Assembly (NCBI GenBank): GCA_022866645.1
Contig: JALHUQ010000050.1
Location: forward strand, 1-10,922
From: Woeseiaceae bacterium
GTDB taxonomy: Bacteria > Pseudomonadota > Gammaproteobacteria > Steroidobacterales > Woeseiaceae
Length of the DNA stretch: 10,922 bases
Direction: 5' to 3'
The position numbers and the translations under genes were made by a program. The stretch's first letter is position 1, and every line of letters begins with the position of its first letter. Positions 1 through 6,095 of the stretch are shown one piece after another. The notes under the pieces were generated by a model. The model was not told the origin of the DNA. It worked only from the letters and a program-made list of their open reading frames with translations, and searched no databases.

Positions 1-394
1 CGCGCGCGGTGGCTCGCGCTTCGGCCTGGCCAGCTAATTCGAGAGGTAACATGACGTTTTCCAGGGCATTCAGAGACGGTACCAGGTGAAATGACTGAAA
101 CACGAAGCCGACGTTTTCCGCCCTGAGCCGGGCCCTGCCGTCCTCATTAAGTAAGGACAGATTGGCCTCGTTCAGCACAACATGGCCACTGCTGGGGTGG
201 TCCAGTCCGGCCAATAGCGCGAGCAATGTCGATTTGCCGGCTCCCGATGGTCCAACAACGGCCACTGACTCACCGGCCGAAATGGTGAAACTGACGTCCG
301 AAAGAATGGTCAGAGTCCCTTCCGGACTGCTAACCTGTTTGCTTAAATGGTGGGCCTCGAGAACGTTTCTTCCGTTTGCTGACTGATTTGACAT
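1..394 (-). CDS. ybbA: YbbA/LolD-type ABC transporter ATP-binding protein, N-terminal part (cut by window edge)
   Basis: This is the ATPase subunit of a MacB/LolD-family ABC system, cytoplasmic and normally paired with a large permease (YbbP type) that would lie beyond the left edge. The sequence shows 131 codons read leftwards from ATG 394. A Walker A motif GPSGAGKST is at residues 48-56, followed by LLALLAGLDHPSSG, and the Q-loop FVFQSFHL has Gln at about residue 100. The signature motif, Walker B and H-loop are off the window. The start aligns with the E. coli YbbA N-terminus (family knowledge), with about five extra residues and no internal GTG or TTG alternative. A possible ribosome site AAGGA lies 13 bases upstream, inside tesA. 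The gene is divergent from tesA, the arrangement also known for ybbA/tesA in E. coli, which supports YbbA over LolD. The transported substrate is not established; a role in envelope lipid or lipoprotein handling is only inference. Confidence 0.9.
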   Translation of the reverse strand, partial: MSNQSANGRNVLEAHHLSKQVSSPEGTLTILSDVSFTISAGESVAVVGPSGAGKSTLLALLAGLDHPSSGHVVLNEANLSLLNEDGRARLRAENVGFVFQSFHLVPSLNALENVMLPLELAGQAEARATAR

Positions 395-395
395 G
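392..395. other. Overlapping head-to-head start codons of ybbA and tesA (CATG)
   Basis: The palindrome CATG holds the ATG of tesA (393-395, plus) and the ATG of ybbA (394-392, minus), so the two divergent reading frames share two bases and there is no intergenic region. Each gene's promoter and ribosome site must therefore lie within, or transcribe out of, the other's coding sequence. The tesA start is bounded by the in-frame TGA at 384-386. The ybbA start has no internal alternative that keeps the conserved N-terminus. Confidence 0.8.
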
Positions 396-1004
396 CGAAT
401 ATTTCTATCCTTATTGATGATGCTTATGACCGCCAGTGCGGGAGGAGCCGCTGCGCCGACGATTCTCGTATTCGGCGACAGCCTCAGTGCGGGCTACGGC
501 ATCGAAGTTGACCAATCCTGGGTGTCTTTGTTGCAGGCGCGCTTAAAAGAGCAAGGGTACGAACATCAGGTCATTAACGCCAGTATCAGCGGCGAAACAA
601 CCGAGGGCGGCGCGACTCGCATCGAAGCGGCACTTGCAGACTTTTCACCCAGGTTGATCATTCTGGAACTGGGCGGCAACGACGGTCTGCGCGGTATTCC
701 GGCAGCGCGGATGCAATCGAATCTCGAAAAGATCGTCATGCGGGCAAAAGCGTCCGGCGCCGCCGTTGTGTTGCTCGGAATCCGCATACCCACCAACTAC
801 GGGCCTCGATATTCCGCGGAATTCGAAGCCGTCTTTCGACAAGTGTCCGCGGATCTGGGCGTGCAATGGATCGAGTTTTTCATGGAAGGTATCGCACTGA
901 ACGATGAGCTGCTGCAGGATGATCGCATACATCCGAATGTTGTCGCGCAGCCAATGCTGCTGGATAACGCCTGGCCAATAATTAGCGCTACACTGAACGA
1001 GTAG
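393..1004 (+). CDS. tesA: Multifunctional acyl-CoA thioesterase I / protease I / lysophospholipase L1
   Basis: This periplasmic SGNH-fold hydrolase cleaves acyl thioesters and lysophospholipids and releases free fatty acids. The 203-residue product begins with a short signal peptide (MR, a hydrophobic run, then an Ala-rich cleavage zone near residues 19-21). Block I is GDSLSAGYG with nucleophile Ser30. Block II is around SISGETTEGG with Gly67. Block III is LGGNDGLRG with Asn96. Block V is DDRIHPN with Asp177 and His180, so all catalytic positions are present. The strings ELGGNDGLRG and FFMEG are typical of TesA. An in-frame TGA at 384-386 means the start cannot be further upstream, and the next Met codons would destroy the signal peptide. 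No Shine-Dalgarno sequence is visible before ATG 393, which overlaps the ybbA start by two bases. fadD follows 31 bases downstream and is probably co-transcribed. Confidence 0.96.
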   Translation: MRIFLSLLMMLMTASAGGAAAPTILVFGDSLSAGYGIEVDQSWVSLLQARLKEQGYEHQVINASISGETTEGGATRIEAALADFSPRLIILELGGNDGLRGIPAARMQSNLEKIVMRAKASGAAVVLLGIRIPTNYGPRYSAEFEAVFRQVSADLGVQWIEFFMEGIALNDELLQDDRIHPNVVAQPMLLDNAWPIISATLNE

Positions 1005-1023
1005 CGCAACGAAAAAATTCACC

Positions 1024-1028
1024 GAGGA
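1024..1028 (+). promoter_or_regulatory. Ribosome binding site that decides the fadD start
   Basis: GAGGA at 1024-1028 is 7 bases before TTG 1036 but only 1 base before the alternative in-frame TTG 1030. This favours 1036, which also matches the known FadD N-terminus (Met followed by KVWL). Confidence 0.75.
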
Positions 1029-1035
1029 ATTGATT

Positions 1036-2694
1036 TTGGAAAAAGTGTGGCTGAAATCGTACCCGCCTGGGATGCCTGAAGAGGTACCCACGCCACCCTA
1101 TCGGTCTGTTCGAGACCTCTTCGAGAGGGCCTTCGAAATGTATCCGGAGAATGCCGCCTATACAAATATGGGCAGAACGCTCAGTTACAGCGAGCTCGAT
1201 CAATTATCAATGCAGTTCGCGTGTTATCTGCAGGGCACGCTCGGACTCACGCGCGGCGAACGCGTCGCGATCATGCTGCCCAATATCCTGCAATACCCGG
1301 TCGCCATGTGTGGAATCTTTCGCGCCGGCCTCGTCGTCGTCAACGTCAACCCGCTTTACACCGCCCGAGAGCTCAAGCACCAGCTGGTCGATTCCGGGAC
1401 GAAGTGCATTATCATTCTGGAAAACTTTGCCCACATACTTGAGGACGTCATCGCCGATACCGCTGTTAGTAACGTCGTAACGACGGGCGTCGGCGATTTG
1501 CTCGGCTGGCCGAAAGGCGCGCTGACCAACTTCGTGCTGCGCTACATCAAGAAATCAGTGCCGACCTACAAGTTTAGTAACAGTATTTCGTTTCGCCGCG
1601 CACTAAGCGCTGGCGCTGGCGCGGCGCTCAATGAAGTCGATATCGGTTACGCCGATATTGCGTACTTGCAGTACACGGGTGGCACAACCGGCGTATCCAA
1701 AGGCGCGATGCTAAGTCACCGCAATATGATCTTTAACGTGCAACAGACCATCACCTGGCAAAATGACGCGTACGTCGGCGTCGAACCTATTGTCGCCATT
1801 ACGGCATTGCCGCTGTACCACATATTTTCGCTGCAAGGGAATTGCCTGACCGTCATGGCACAAGGCGGCGAAAACGTCCTCATCACCAATCCACGTGATT
1901 TCGAGGGCTTCGCCAAAGAAATCGCGAAGTTCGAATTCAATATGTTCACCGGCGTGAACACGATGTTCGCAGCACTCATGGATACGCCCAGTTTTTCAAT
2001 TATCGACTTCAGCTTTCTGCGCGTCTGCATCGGCGGCGGAATGGCGGTGCAGCCTGCCATTGCCAGAGAGTGGAAGGAGAAAACCGGGAATACCATATTG
2101 CAGGGCTACGGGCTCACAGAGACATCTCCCGCCGCGGTCGTTTGTCCGATCGACAGTGAATTCACGGGCACGATTGGTCTGCCGATACCGTCGACCGAAG
2201 TCATTATTGCAGGAGAGGATGGCAATCCGCTGCCCATCGGCGAAATCGGCGAAATCTGTATTCGCGGCCCACAGGTGATGGAGGGTTACTGGAAACGACC
2301 AGCCGAAACCGCAGAAGTAATGTTGCCTGGTGGCTGGCTGCGTTCCGGCGACATCGGACGTATGGATCCGGACGGCTACATCTATATTGAAGATCGAAAG
2401 AAAGACATGATCCTCGTCTCCGGCTTCAATGTGTACCCGAACGAAATCGAAAACGTCATCGTCGAGCTCGACGGTGTGCTCGAGGCAGCCGCCATAGGAC
2501 TTCCCGATGAACGGTCCGGAGAGATTGTGAAAGTTTTTGTCGTCCGTAAGGACAAAAACATCACCGAGCAGGACATCCTCGATCACTGCCGCGAAAACCT
2601 GACGAACTACAAACGTCCACGCATCGTGGAATTCAGAGATTCTTTGCCAAAGACCAACGTCGGCAAAATTCTGCGAAGAGAATTACGAGACTAA
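1036..2694 (+). CDS. fadD: Long-chain-fatty-acid--CoA ligase
   Basis: FadD activates free long-chain fatty acids to acyl-CoA at the inner membrane in two steps, through an acyl-AMP intermediate, for beta-oxidation or lipid synthesis. The 552-residue product is close to the 561 of E. coli FadD. It carries the ATP-binding P-loop YTGGTTGVSKGAM (from residue 213), the adenylate motif GYGLTET (357-363), the fatty-acyl-CoA-synthetase signature region GWLRSGD (Asp439) through DRKKDMILVSGFNVYPNEIE (from residue 453), and the C-terminal NVGKILRRELRD with the adenylation lysine at 544. The N-terminal EKVWLKSYPPGMP matches the FadD family. The start is a TTG, as in E. coli fadD. The gene lies 31 bases after tesA and 4 bases before the cupin-like gene. 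TesA would supply free fatty acids and FadD would activate them. No FadR operator is recognisable. Confidence 0.97.
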   Translation: MEKVWLKSYPPGMPEEVPTPPYRSVRDLFERAFEMYPENAAYTNMGRTLSYSELDQLSMQFACYLQGTLGLTRGERVAIMLPNILQYPVAMCGIFRAGLVVVNVNPLYTARELKHQLVDSGTKCIIILENFAHILEDVIADTAVSNVVTTGVGDLLGWPKGALTNFVLRYIKKSVPTYKFSNSISFRRALSAGAGAALNEVDIGYADIAYLQYTGGTTGVSKGAMLSHRNMIFNVQQTITWQNDAYVGVEPIVAITALPLYHIFSLQGNCLTVMAQGGENVLITNPRDFEGFAKEIAKFEFNMFTGVNTMFAALMDTPSFSIIDFSFLRVCIGGGMAVQPAIAREWKEKTGNTILQGYGLTETSPAAVVCPIDSEFTGTIGLPIPSTEVIIAGEDGNPLPIGEIGEICIRGPQVMEGYWKRPAETAEVMLPGGWLRSGDIGRMDPDGYIYIEDRKKDMILVSGFNVYPNEIENVIVELDGVLEAAAIGLPDERSGEIVKVFVVRKDKNITEQDILDHCRENLTNYKRPRIVEFRDSLPKTNVGKILRRELRD

Positions 2695-2698
2695 TCCC

Positions 2699-3064
2699 AT
2701 GAAAAAACTAATCGCAGTGCTCCCGGCACTGCTACTCGCCGCCGTTGTCGGCGCAGCCGTCCCGATGCCGCTCGATCCAATCAAAGTCGCACCGCATATC
2801 TACCAACTCGAATTCGAGAACGAACGAGTGCGCGTCATCAAACAAACGATACGCAATGGCGAAACACAGCCACTGCACGCGCACCCGGATCGCTTACTCG
2901 TTTACCTACAAACCTGCGCCTGGATCGAAGACGACGGCCACGGCGGCGAGCGCATGCAACAATTCGCATACGGAGCCGTTGCCTGGGCCGAAGCGGAAAC
3001 ACACGGCGGCAATACGGCTAACGTCGTTCAGGAGTGCAAAATCCTGGAGATCGAAATCCTATGA
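2699..3064 (+). CDS. Small secreted cupin-like protein
   Basis: The 121-residue product is not a named gene. Residues 1-20 look like a Sec signal peptide (KK, then a Leu/Ala/Val core ending VVGAA). The mature part resembles single-domain cupins: DPIKVAPHIYQLEFENERVR is a common opening of such proteins, followed by an HxH pair in PLHAHPDR (His60, His62) and a later histidine (His102 in AEAETHGG). These are plausible metal ligands, although the usual Glu of cupin motif 1 is not obvious. Two cysteines, 73 and 113, could form a disulfide in the periplasm. A weak ribosome site GAGA (2687-2690) sits 8 bases before ATG 2699, and the gap to fadD is only 4 bases, so it is probably translated from the tesA-fadD transcript. 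Enzymatic activity, substrate and link to fatty acids are unknown. Confidence 0.8.
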   Translation: MKKLIAVLPALLLAAVVGAAVPMPLDPIKVAPHIYQLEFENERVRVIKQTIRNGETQPLHAHPDRLLVYLQTCAWIEDDGHGGERMQQFAYGAVAWAEAETHGGNTANVVQECKILEIEIL

Positions 3065-3070
3065 CGGACG

Positions 3071-3153
3071 CTGAGGCGAGCGAGATATTGTTTACAGGAA
3101 ATAAAGCGCAGCGAAGCGAGCCATTCCAGTAAACAATATGTCGGTCGACTCAG
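3071..3153. repeat. 83-base imperfect inverted repeat filling the convergent gap
   Basis: The arms 3071-3100 and 3124-3153 pair at 26 of 30 positions, leaving a 23-base loop (3101-3123) rich in GCG/AGC. The inner part is strongest: ATATTGTTTAC at 3085-3095 pairs perfectly with GTAAACAATAT at 3129-3139, and after one A/A mismatch four more bases pair. The outer mismatches fall at 3076, 3080 and 3084, exactly four bases apart, because the left arm contains a GCGA tandem and the right arm a GTCG tandem. It starts 6 bases after the cupin stop and ends 2 bases before the hemE stop codon. It may act as a bidirectional terminator or 3'-end protecting stem, or be a dispersed palindromic element. No clear U-tract follows on either strand. 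Confidence 0.75.
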
Positions 3154-3155
3154 AA

Positions 3156-4220
3156 TCAAACGTGATATTTCGGACTCAATTCGTGAACAGCGTCGACCAG
3201 TGCGCCCAGGTGGTCAGGATCGATGTCCGGGGTGATGCCGTGGCCGAGGTTGAATACGTGGCCAGGGCCCTTTCCGTAACTGGCTAAGGTTTCTGCCACT
3301 CCCTGGCGTATGACTTCCGGTGACTCTCTGAGTGTTGCCGGATCCAGGTTGCCCTGCAGCGCAACTTTGTCGTTAACGTAACCACGGGCTGTCGCAAGGT
3401 CTGTGGTCCAGTCAACGCCCAGAGCATCGCAGCCGGTCTCTGCCAAGTCGGCTAACAGCGGTCCGGCGCCTTTGGTGAAGAGGATTACCGGAATGCGGCG
3501 ACCATCTTTTTCACGTATTAATCCGTCAATGATTTTTTGCATGCTTGCCATGGAAAAGCGTTTAAAATCATCGCCTTGCAGGGCCGCTCCCCAGGTGTCG
3601 AAGATTTGCACCGCCTGTGCGCCGGCTTCGATTTGGGCGTTGAGATACTCGATGGTGGTTTCGGCGACAACGCTCATCAGTTGATCGAGCACTTCAGGGG
3701 CTTCGGCGGCGAGCGCTTTGATGTGCGGGAACTCACGACTCGAGCCGCCTTCGACCATGTAAGTTCCGACGGTGAACGGACTGCCCGCGAAACCGATCAG
3801 GGGAACGTCGCCATTCAATTCACGACGTATGGTTCGCACGGCTTCGAAGACATAGCCAAGTTTGCGCTCGACATCCGGCACCTTGAGGTTGCGAATCGCT
3901 TCCGCGGTTCGAACCGGGTTCTTGAATTTCGGGCCTTCGCCCTCGACGAAATACAAACCGAGGCCCATTGCATTGGGAACGGTCAGGATGTCGGAGAACA
4001 GTATTGCCGCATCCAGCTTGTAGCGCCTGAGTGGCTGCATTGTGACTTCACAGGCCAGCTCCGGGTTTTGGCACAGGCTCAGAAAGTCCCCGGCCCTGGC
4101 CCGAACCTCACGATACTCGGGCAGGTAGCGCCCGGCCTGGCGCATGATCCAAACCGGCGTCCGTGGAACAGGTTGGCGCATGAGTGCGCGCAGAAATACA
4201 TCATTCTTGAGTTCAGTCAT
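3156..4220 (-). CDS. hemE: Uroporphyrinogen decarboxylase
   Basis: This cytoplasmic enzyme decarboxylates the four acetate side chains of uroporphyrinogen III to give coproporphyrinogen III in heme synthesis; it needs no cofactor. The 354-residue product matches the usual length. The family signature PVWIMRQAGRYLPEYR carries the substrate-binding Arg27 and Arg31. Catalytic Asp77 is in FSDILTVPNAMG, the active-site Tyr is in FTVGTYMVEGG, and His327 is in NLGHGITPDIDPDH. The start ATG 4220 has a ribosome site GGTGAG (4227-4232) 6 bases upstream, inside the end of pyrF. The pyrF stop and hemE start overlap by one base (TAATG), so coupling is likely. hemE after aroKB is common in gammaproteobacteria. 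It converges on the fadD operon across the inverted repeat. Confidence 0.98.
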   Translation of the reverse strand: MTELKNDVFLRALMRQPVPRTPVWIMRQAGRYLPEYREVRARAGDFLSLCQNPELACEVTMQPLRRYKLDAAILFSDILTVPNAMGLGLYFVEGEGPKFKNPVRTAEAIRNLKVPDVERKLGYVFEAVRTIRRELNGDVPLIGFAGSPFTVGTYMVEGGSSREFPHIKALAAEAPEVLDQLMSVVAETTIEYLNAQIEAGAQAVQIFDTWGAALQGDDFKRFSMASMQKIIDGLIREKDGRRIPVILFTKGAGPLLADLAETGCDALGVDWTTDLATARGYVNDKVALQGNLDPATLRESPEVIRQGVAETLASYGKGPGHVFNLGHGITPDIDPDHLGALVDAVHELSPKYHV

Positions 4221-4936
4221 TACACACTCACCTGGGATTCAATGGATGCCTGCATCGCGAGGGCCGCGGCACGTGGGCTCTCGGCGTCGCGGATCGGTCG
4301 GCCAACGACGATGTAATCAGCGCCGTTCGCAAACGCCGTCTCCACGGTAACGACTCTTTTCTGATCGCCCATGGGCTTGTTATCGACCGGGCGTATGCCG
4401 GGTGAAACCACGAGCAGCTTGTTGTCGACGAATTCGCGAAGTTTGGGAACTTCAAGGCCTGATGAAATTACGCCATCGCAGCCTGCGTTCAGAGCCTGCC
4501 GAGCGCGGGACAAAACCAGCGCCTCGACGTCGCAGTCGAAACCGAGGTCATCCAGATCGCCTCTGTCCAGACTCGTTAGTACCGTTACACCCAGGACTTT
4601 CAGGCTGTCGCCCTTGTTCTCCGCAGCAGCCTCCATGATGGAGCGATTGCCATGGACTGTCACGAACGATGCGCCCCTGTCCTTTAGCTGCCGTACGGCT
4701 GAGCCTACGGTTGCCGGAATATCGAAAAACTTCAGGTCGCAGAAGACTTTCTTGTCGCGGGCGAGCAGCCAGTCCAGCAGTTCAAAGTAGCCACCACTCA
4801 TCATTAGCTCGAGGCCGATTTTATAGAACGTAATTGCGTCGCCGAGTTCCTCGGCAAGCGCGCGTGCCCGATCGCAGTCCGGAACATCCATCGCGAAAAT
4901 CAGGCGGTCTTGGTTGGGTATGGCCTTGTGCTTCAC
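4220..4936 (-). CDS. pyrF: Orotidine 5'-phosphate decarboxylase
   Basis: PyrF converts OMP to UMP, the last step of de novo pyrimidine synthesis, in the cytoplasm. With a GTG start at 4936 the product has 238 residues, typical of the family. The catalytic Lys-Asp-Lys-Asp set is present: Lys39 in FYKIGLE, then Asp67, Lys69 and Asp72 in CDLKFFDIPATV. The phosphate-binding motifs VSPGIRP and IVVGRPI follow near the C-terminus. GTG 4936 is chosen because a strong GGAGG (4943-4947) lies 6 bases upstream. The longer frame from ATG 4963 has no good ribosome site and would add nine residues (MRGDSWRTA) with no family counterpart. The gene lies 31 bases after the dgt stop and overlaps the hemE start by one base. 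The phrase RLIFAMDVPDCDRARALAEELGDAITFYKIGLE reads more like PyrF of non-enteric proteobacteria than E. coli PyrF. Confidence 0.95.
   Translation of the reverse strand: MKHKAIPNQDRLIFAMDVPDCDRARALAEELGDAITFYKIGLELMMSGGYFELLDWLLARDKKVFCDLKFFDIPATVGSAVRQLKDRGASFVTVHGNRSIMEAAAENKGDSLKVLGVTVLTSLDRGDLDDLGFDCDVEALVLSRARQALNAGCDGVISSGLEVPKLREFVDNKLLVVSPGIRPVDNKPMGDQKRVVTVETAFANGADYIVVGRPIRDAESPRAAALAMQASIESQVSV
4227..4232 (-). promoter_or_regulatory. hemE ribosome binding site within the end of pyrF
   Basis: GGTGAG (minus strand) stands 6 bases before ATG 4220 and lies within the last pyrF codons. With the TAATG overlap this fits coupled translation of pyrF and hemE. Confidence 0.65.
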
Positions 4937-4942
4937 TGCGGT

Positions 4943-4947
4943 CCTCC
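4943..4947 (-). promoter_or_regulatory. Ribosome binding site that decides the pyrF GTG start
   Basis: On the minus strand GGAGG (4947 to 4943) stands 6 bases before GTG 4936. The alternative ATG 4963 lies upstream of this site and is only 4 bases after the dgt stop, without its own convincing site. Confidence 0.8.
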
Positions 4948-4967
4948 ATGAATCGCCGCGCATTCTA

Positions 4968-6095
4968 TCAGCCTGTGAGGGCCTCGTGTGCCGAGATAGC
5001 GTAACGATCTGTCATTCCCGCGATAAAATCCGCGACGATTCGCGCCCGATCAGCGCCTTCGGCCAGAGCGGCCGCAGCAGCGAACTCGTCCGGCATGATT
5101 TGGAAATCGTCCATATACGCCTTGAACAGATCGCTGACCATCGCCTGTACTTTGCGTGTCATTTCGAGTTTTTGTTCATGGCGGTATAGATGCTTGTACA
5201 AGAATCGTTTCAGGGACACGTGTTGCTCGTACATCGTATCCGACATCGAGGCCAGCGGTTTGCCGGCCTCGCGCACGTCGTCAATAGATCCCGGTGCAAC
5301 GTCATCGAGTCGTCGACGCGTCTCTTCAATCAGGTCACCGACAACAGCGCCGATCATGCGCCGTATTATTTCGTAAATCAGCCGGCGATCCTCGAGCTCC
5401 GGGTAACGTTCATGAACCTCGTCGAAACGACTCGCAAACAGCGGCTGCTCCCGCAGCTGCTCCAGTGTAAGCAGGCCGGCGCGCAGGCCGTCATCGACAT
5501 CGTGATTGTTATAAGCGATCGCGTCCGCGATATTGGCAATCTGAGCTTCGAGGCCAGGCTGCTTGCGATTGAGAAAACGCTCGCCGACGTCGCCGAGCTC
5601 TCGCGCGTTGTGGGCTGAACAGTGTTTCAGTATCCCCTCACGGGTCTCGAACATCAGATTCAGGCCGGAGAAATCAGCGTACTTGGCCTCAAGGACATCA
5701 ACGACGCGCAGCGATTGCAGGTTGTGCTCGAATCCGCCGTAGTCTTGCATGCAGGCATTCAAGGTGTCCTGGCCGGCGTGCCCGAACGGCGTATGACCGA
5801 GATCGTGAGCCAGGCAGATCGCCTCCGTCAGCGGCTCGTTCAATTGCAGCGCGACCGCAACGGTTCGACCAATTTGCGACACTTCAAGTGAATGCGTCAA
5901 CCGGGTCCTGTACAGGTCGCCTTCGTGGTTGACGAAGACCTGTGTCTTGTAGACCAACCGTCTGAACGCGGTGGAATGGATAATTCGATCGCGGTCGCGT
6001 TGATACTCTCCCCGATAAGCTGATCGTGGCTCGGGGTGTCGTCTGCCGCGGCTCTGCGATTCGTTGGCGGCGTACGGTGCCAGCGCGGTGTCCAT
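4968..6095 (-). CDS. dgt: Deoxyguanosinetriphosphate triphosphohydrolase-like protein (HD domain)
   Basis: This HD-superfamily enzyme hydrolyses dNTPs to the deoxynucleoside and triphosphate, adjusting nucleotide pools; the exact substrate of the short dGTPase-like group varies. The 375-residue product belongs to that shorter group, since E. coli Dgt has about 505. It has SRGRRHPEPRSAYRGEYQRDRDRI and HSTAFRRLVYKTQVF in the nucleotide-binding N-terminal region. Metal ligands are His68 (TRLTHSLEV), His97-Asp98 (CLAHDLGHTPFGHAG) and Asp190 (IADAIAYNNHDVDDG), and GGFEHNLQSLRVV lies between them. All HD ligands are intact. The start ATG 6095 overlaps the aroB stop by one base (TGATG), and GTGAGG lies 4 bases upstream, so it is probably coupled to aroB. 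It sits where many relatives carry damX between aroB and hemE. The gene symbol is by family; the enzymatic specificity is inferred. Confidence 0.93.
   Translation of the reverse strand: MDTALAPYAANESQSRGRRHPEPRSAYRGEYQRDRDRIIHSTAFRRLVYKTQVFVNHEGDLYRTRLTHSLEVSQIGRTVAVALQLNEPLTEAICLAHDLGHTPFGHAGQDTLNACMQDYGGFEHNLQSLRVVDVLEAKYADFSGLNLMFETREGILKHCSAHNARELGDVGERFLNRKQPGLEAQIANIADAIAYNNHDVDDGLRAGLLTLEQLREQPLFASRFDEVHERYPELEDRRLIYEIIRRMIGAVVGDLIEETRRRLDDVAPGSIDDVREAGKPLASMSDTMYEQHVSLKRFLYKHLYRHEQKLEMTRKVQAMVSDLFKAYMDDFQIMPDEFAAAAALAEGADRARIVADFIAGMTDRYAISAHEALTG

Noticed and set aside
162..386. A 74-codon plus-strand open frame upstream of tesA
   Set aside because: It is the shadow of the ybbA ATPase on the minus strand, whose Walker A and Q-loop are clear.
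1996..2586. A 196-codon minus-strand open frame within fadD
   Set aside because: It lies fully inside fadD, with no family features.
3537..4316. A 259-codon plus-strand open frame opposite hemE and the pyrF 3' end
   Set aside because: It is antisense to two well-supported genes, shows no recognisable domain or signal, and has a composition that follows from codon bias of the genes on the other strand.
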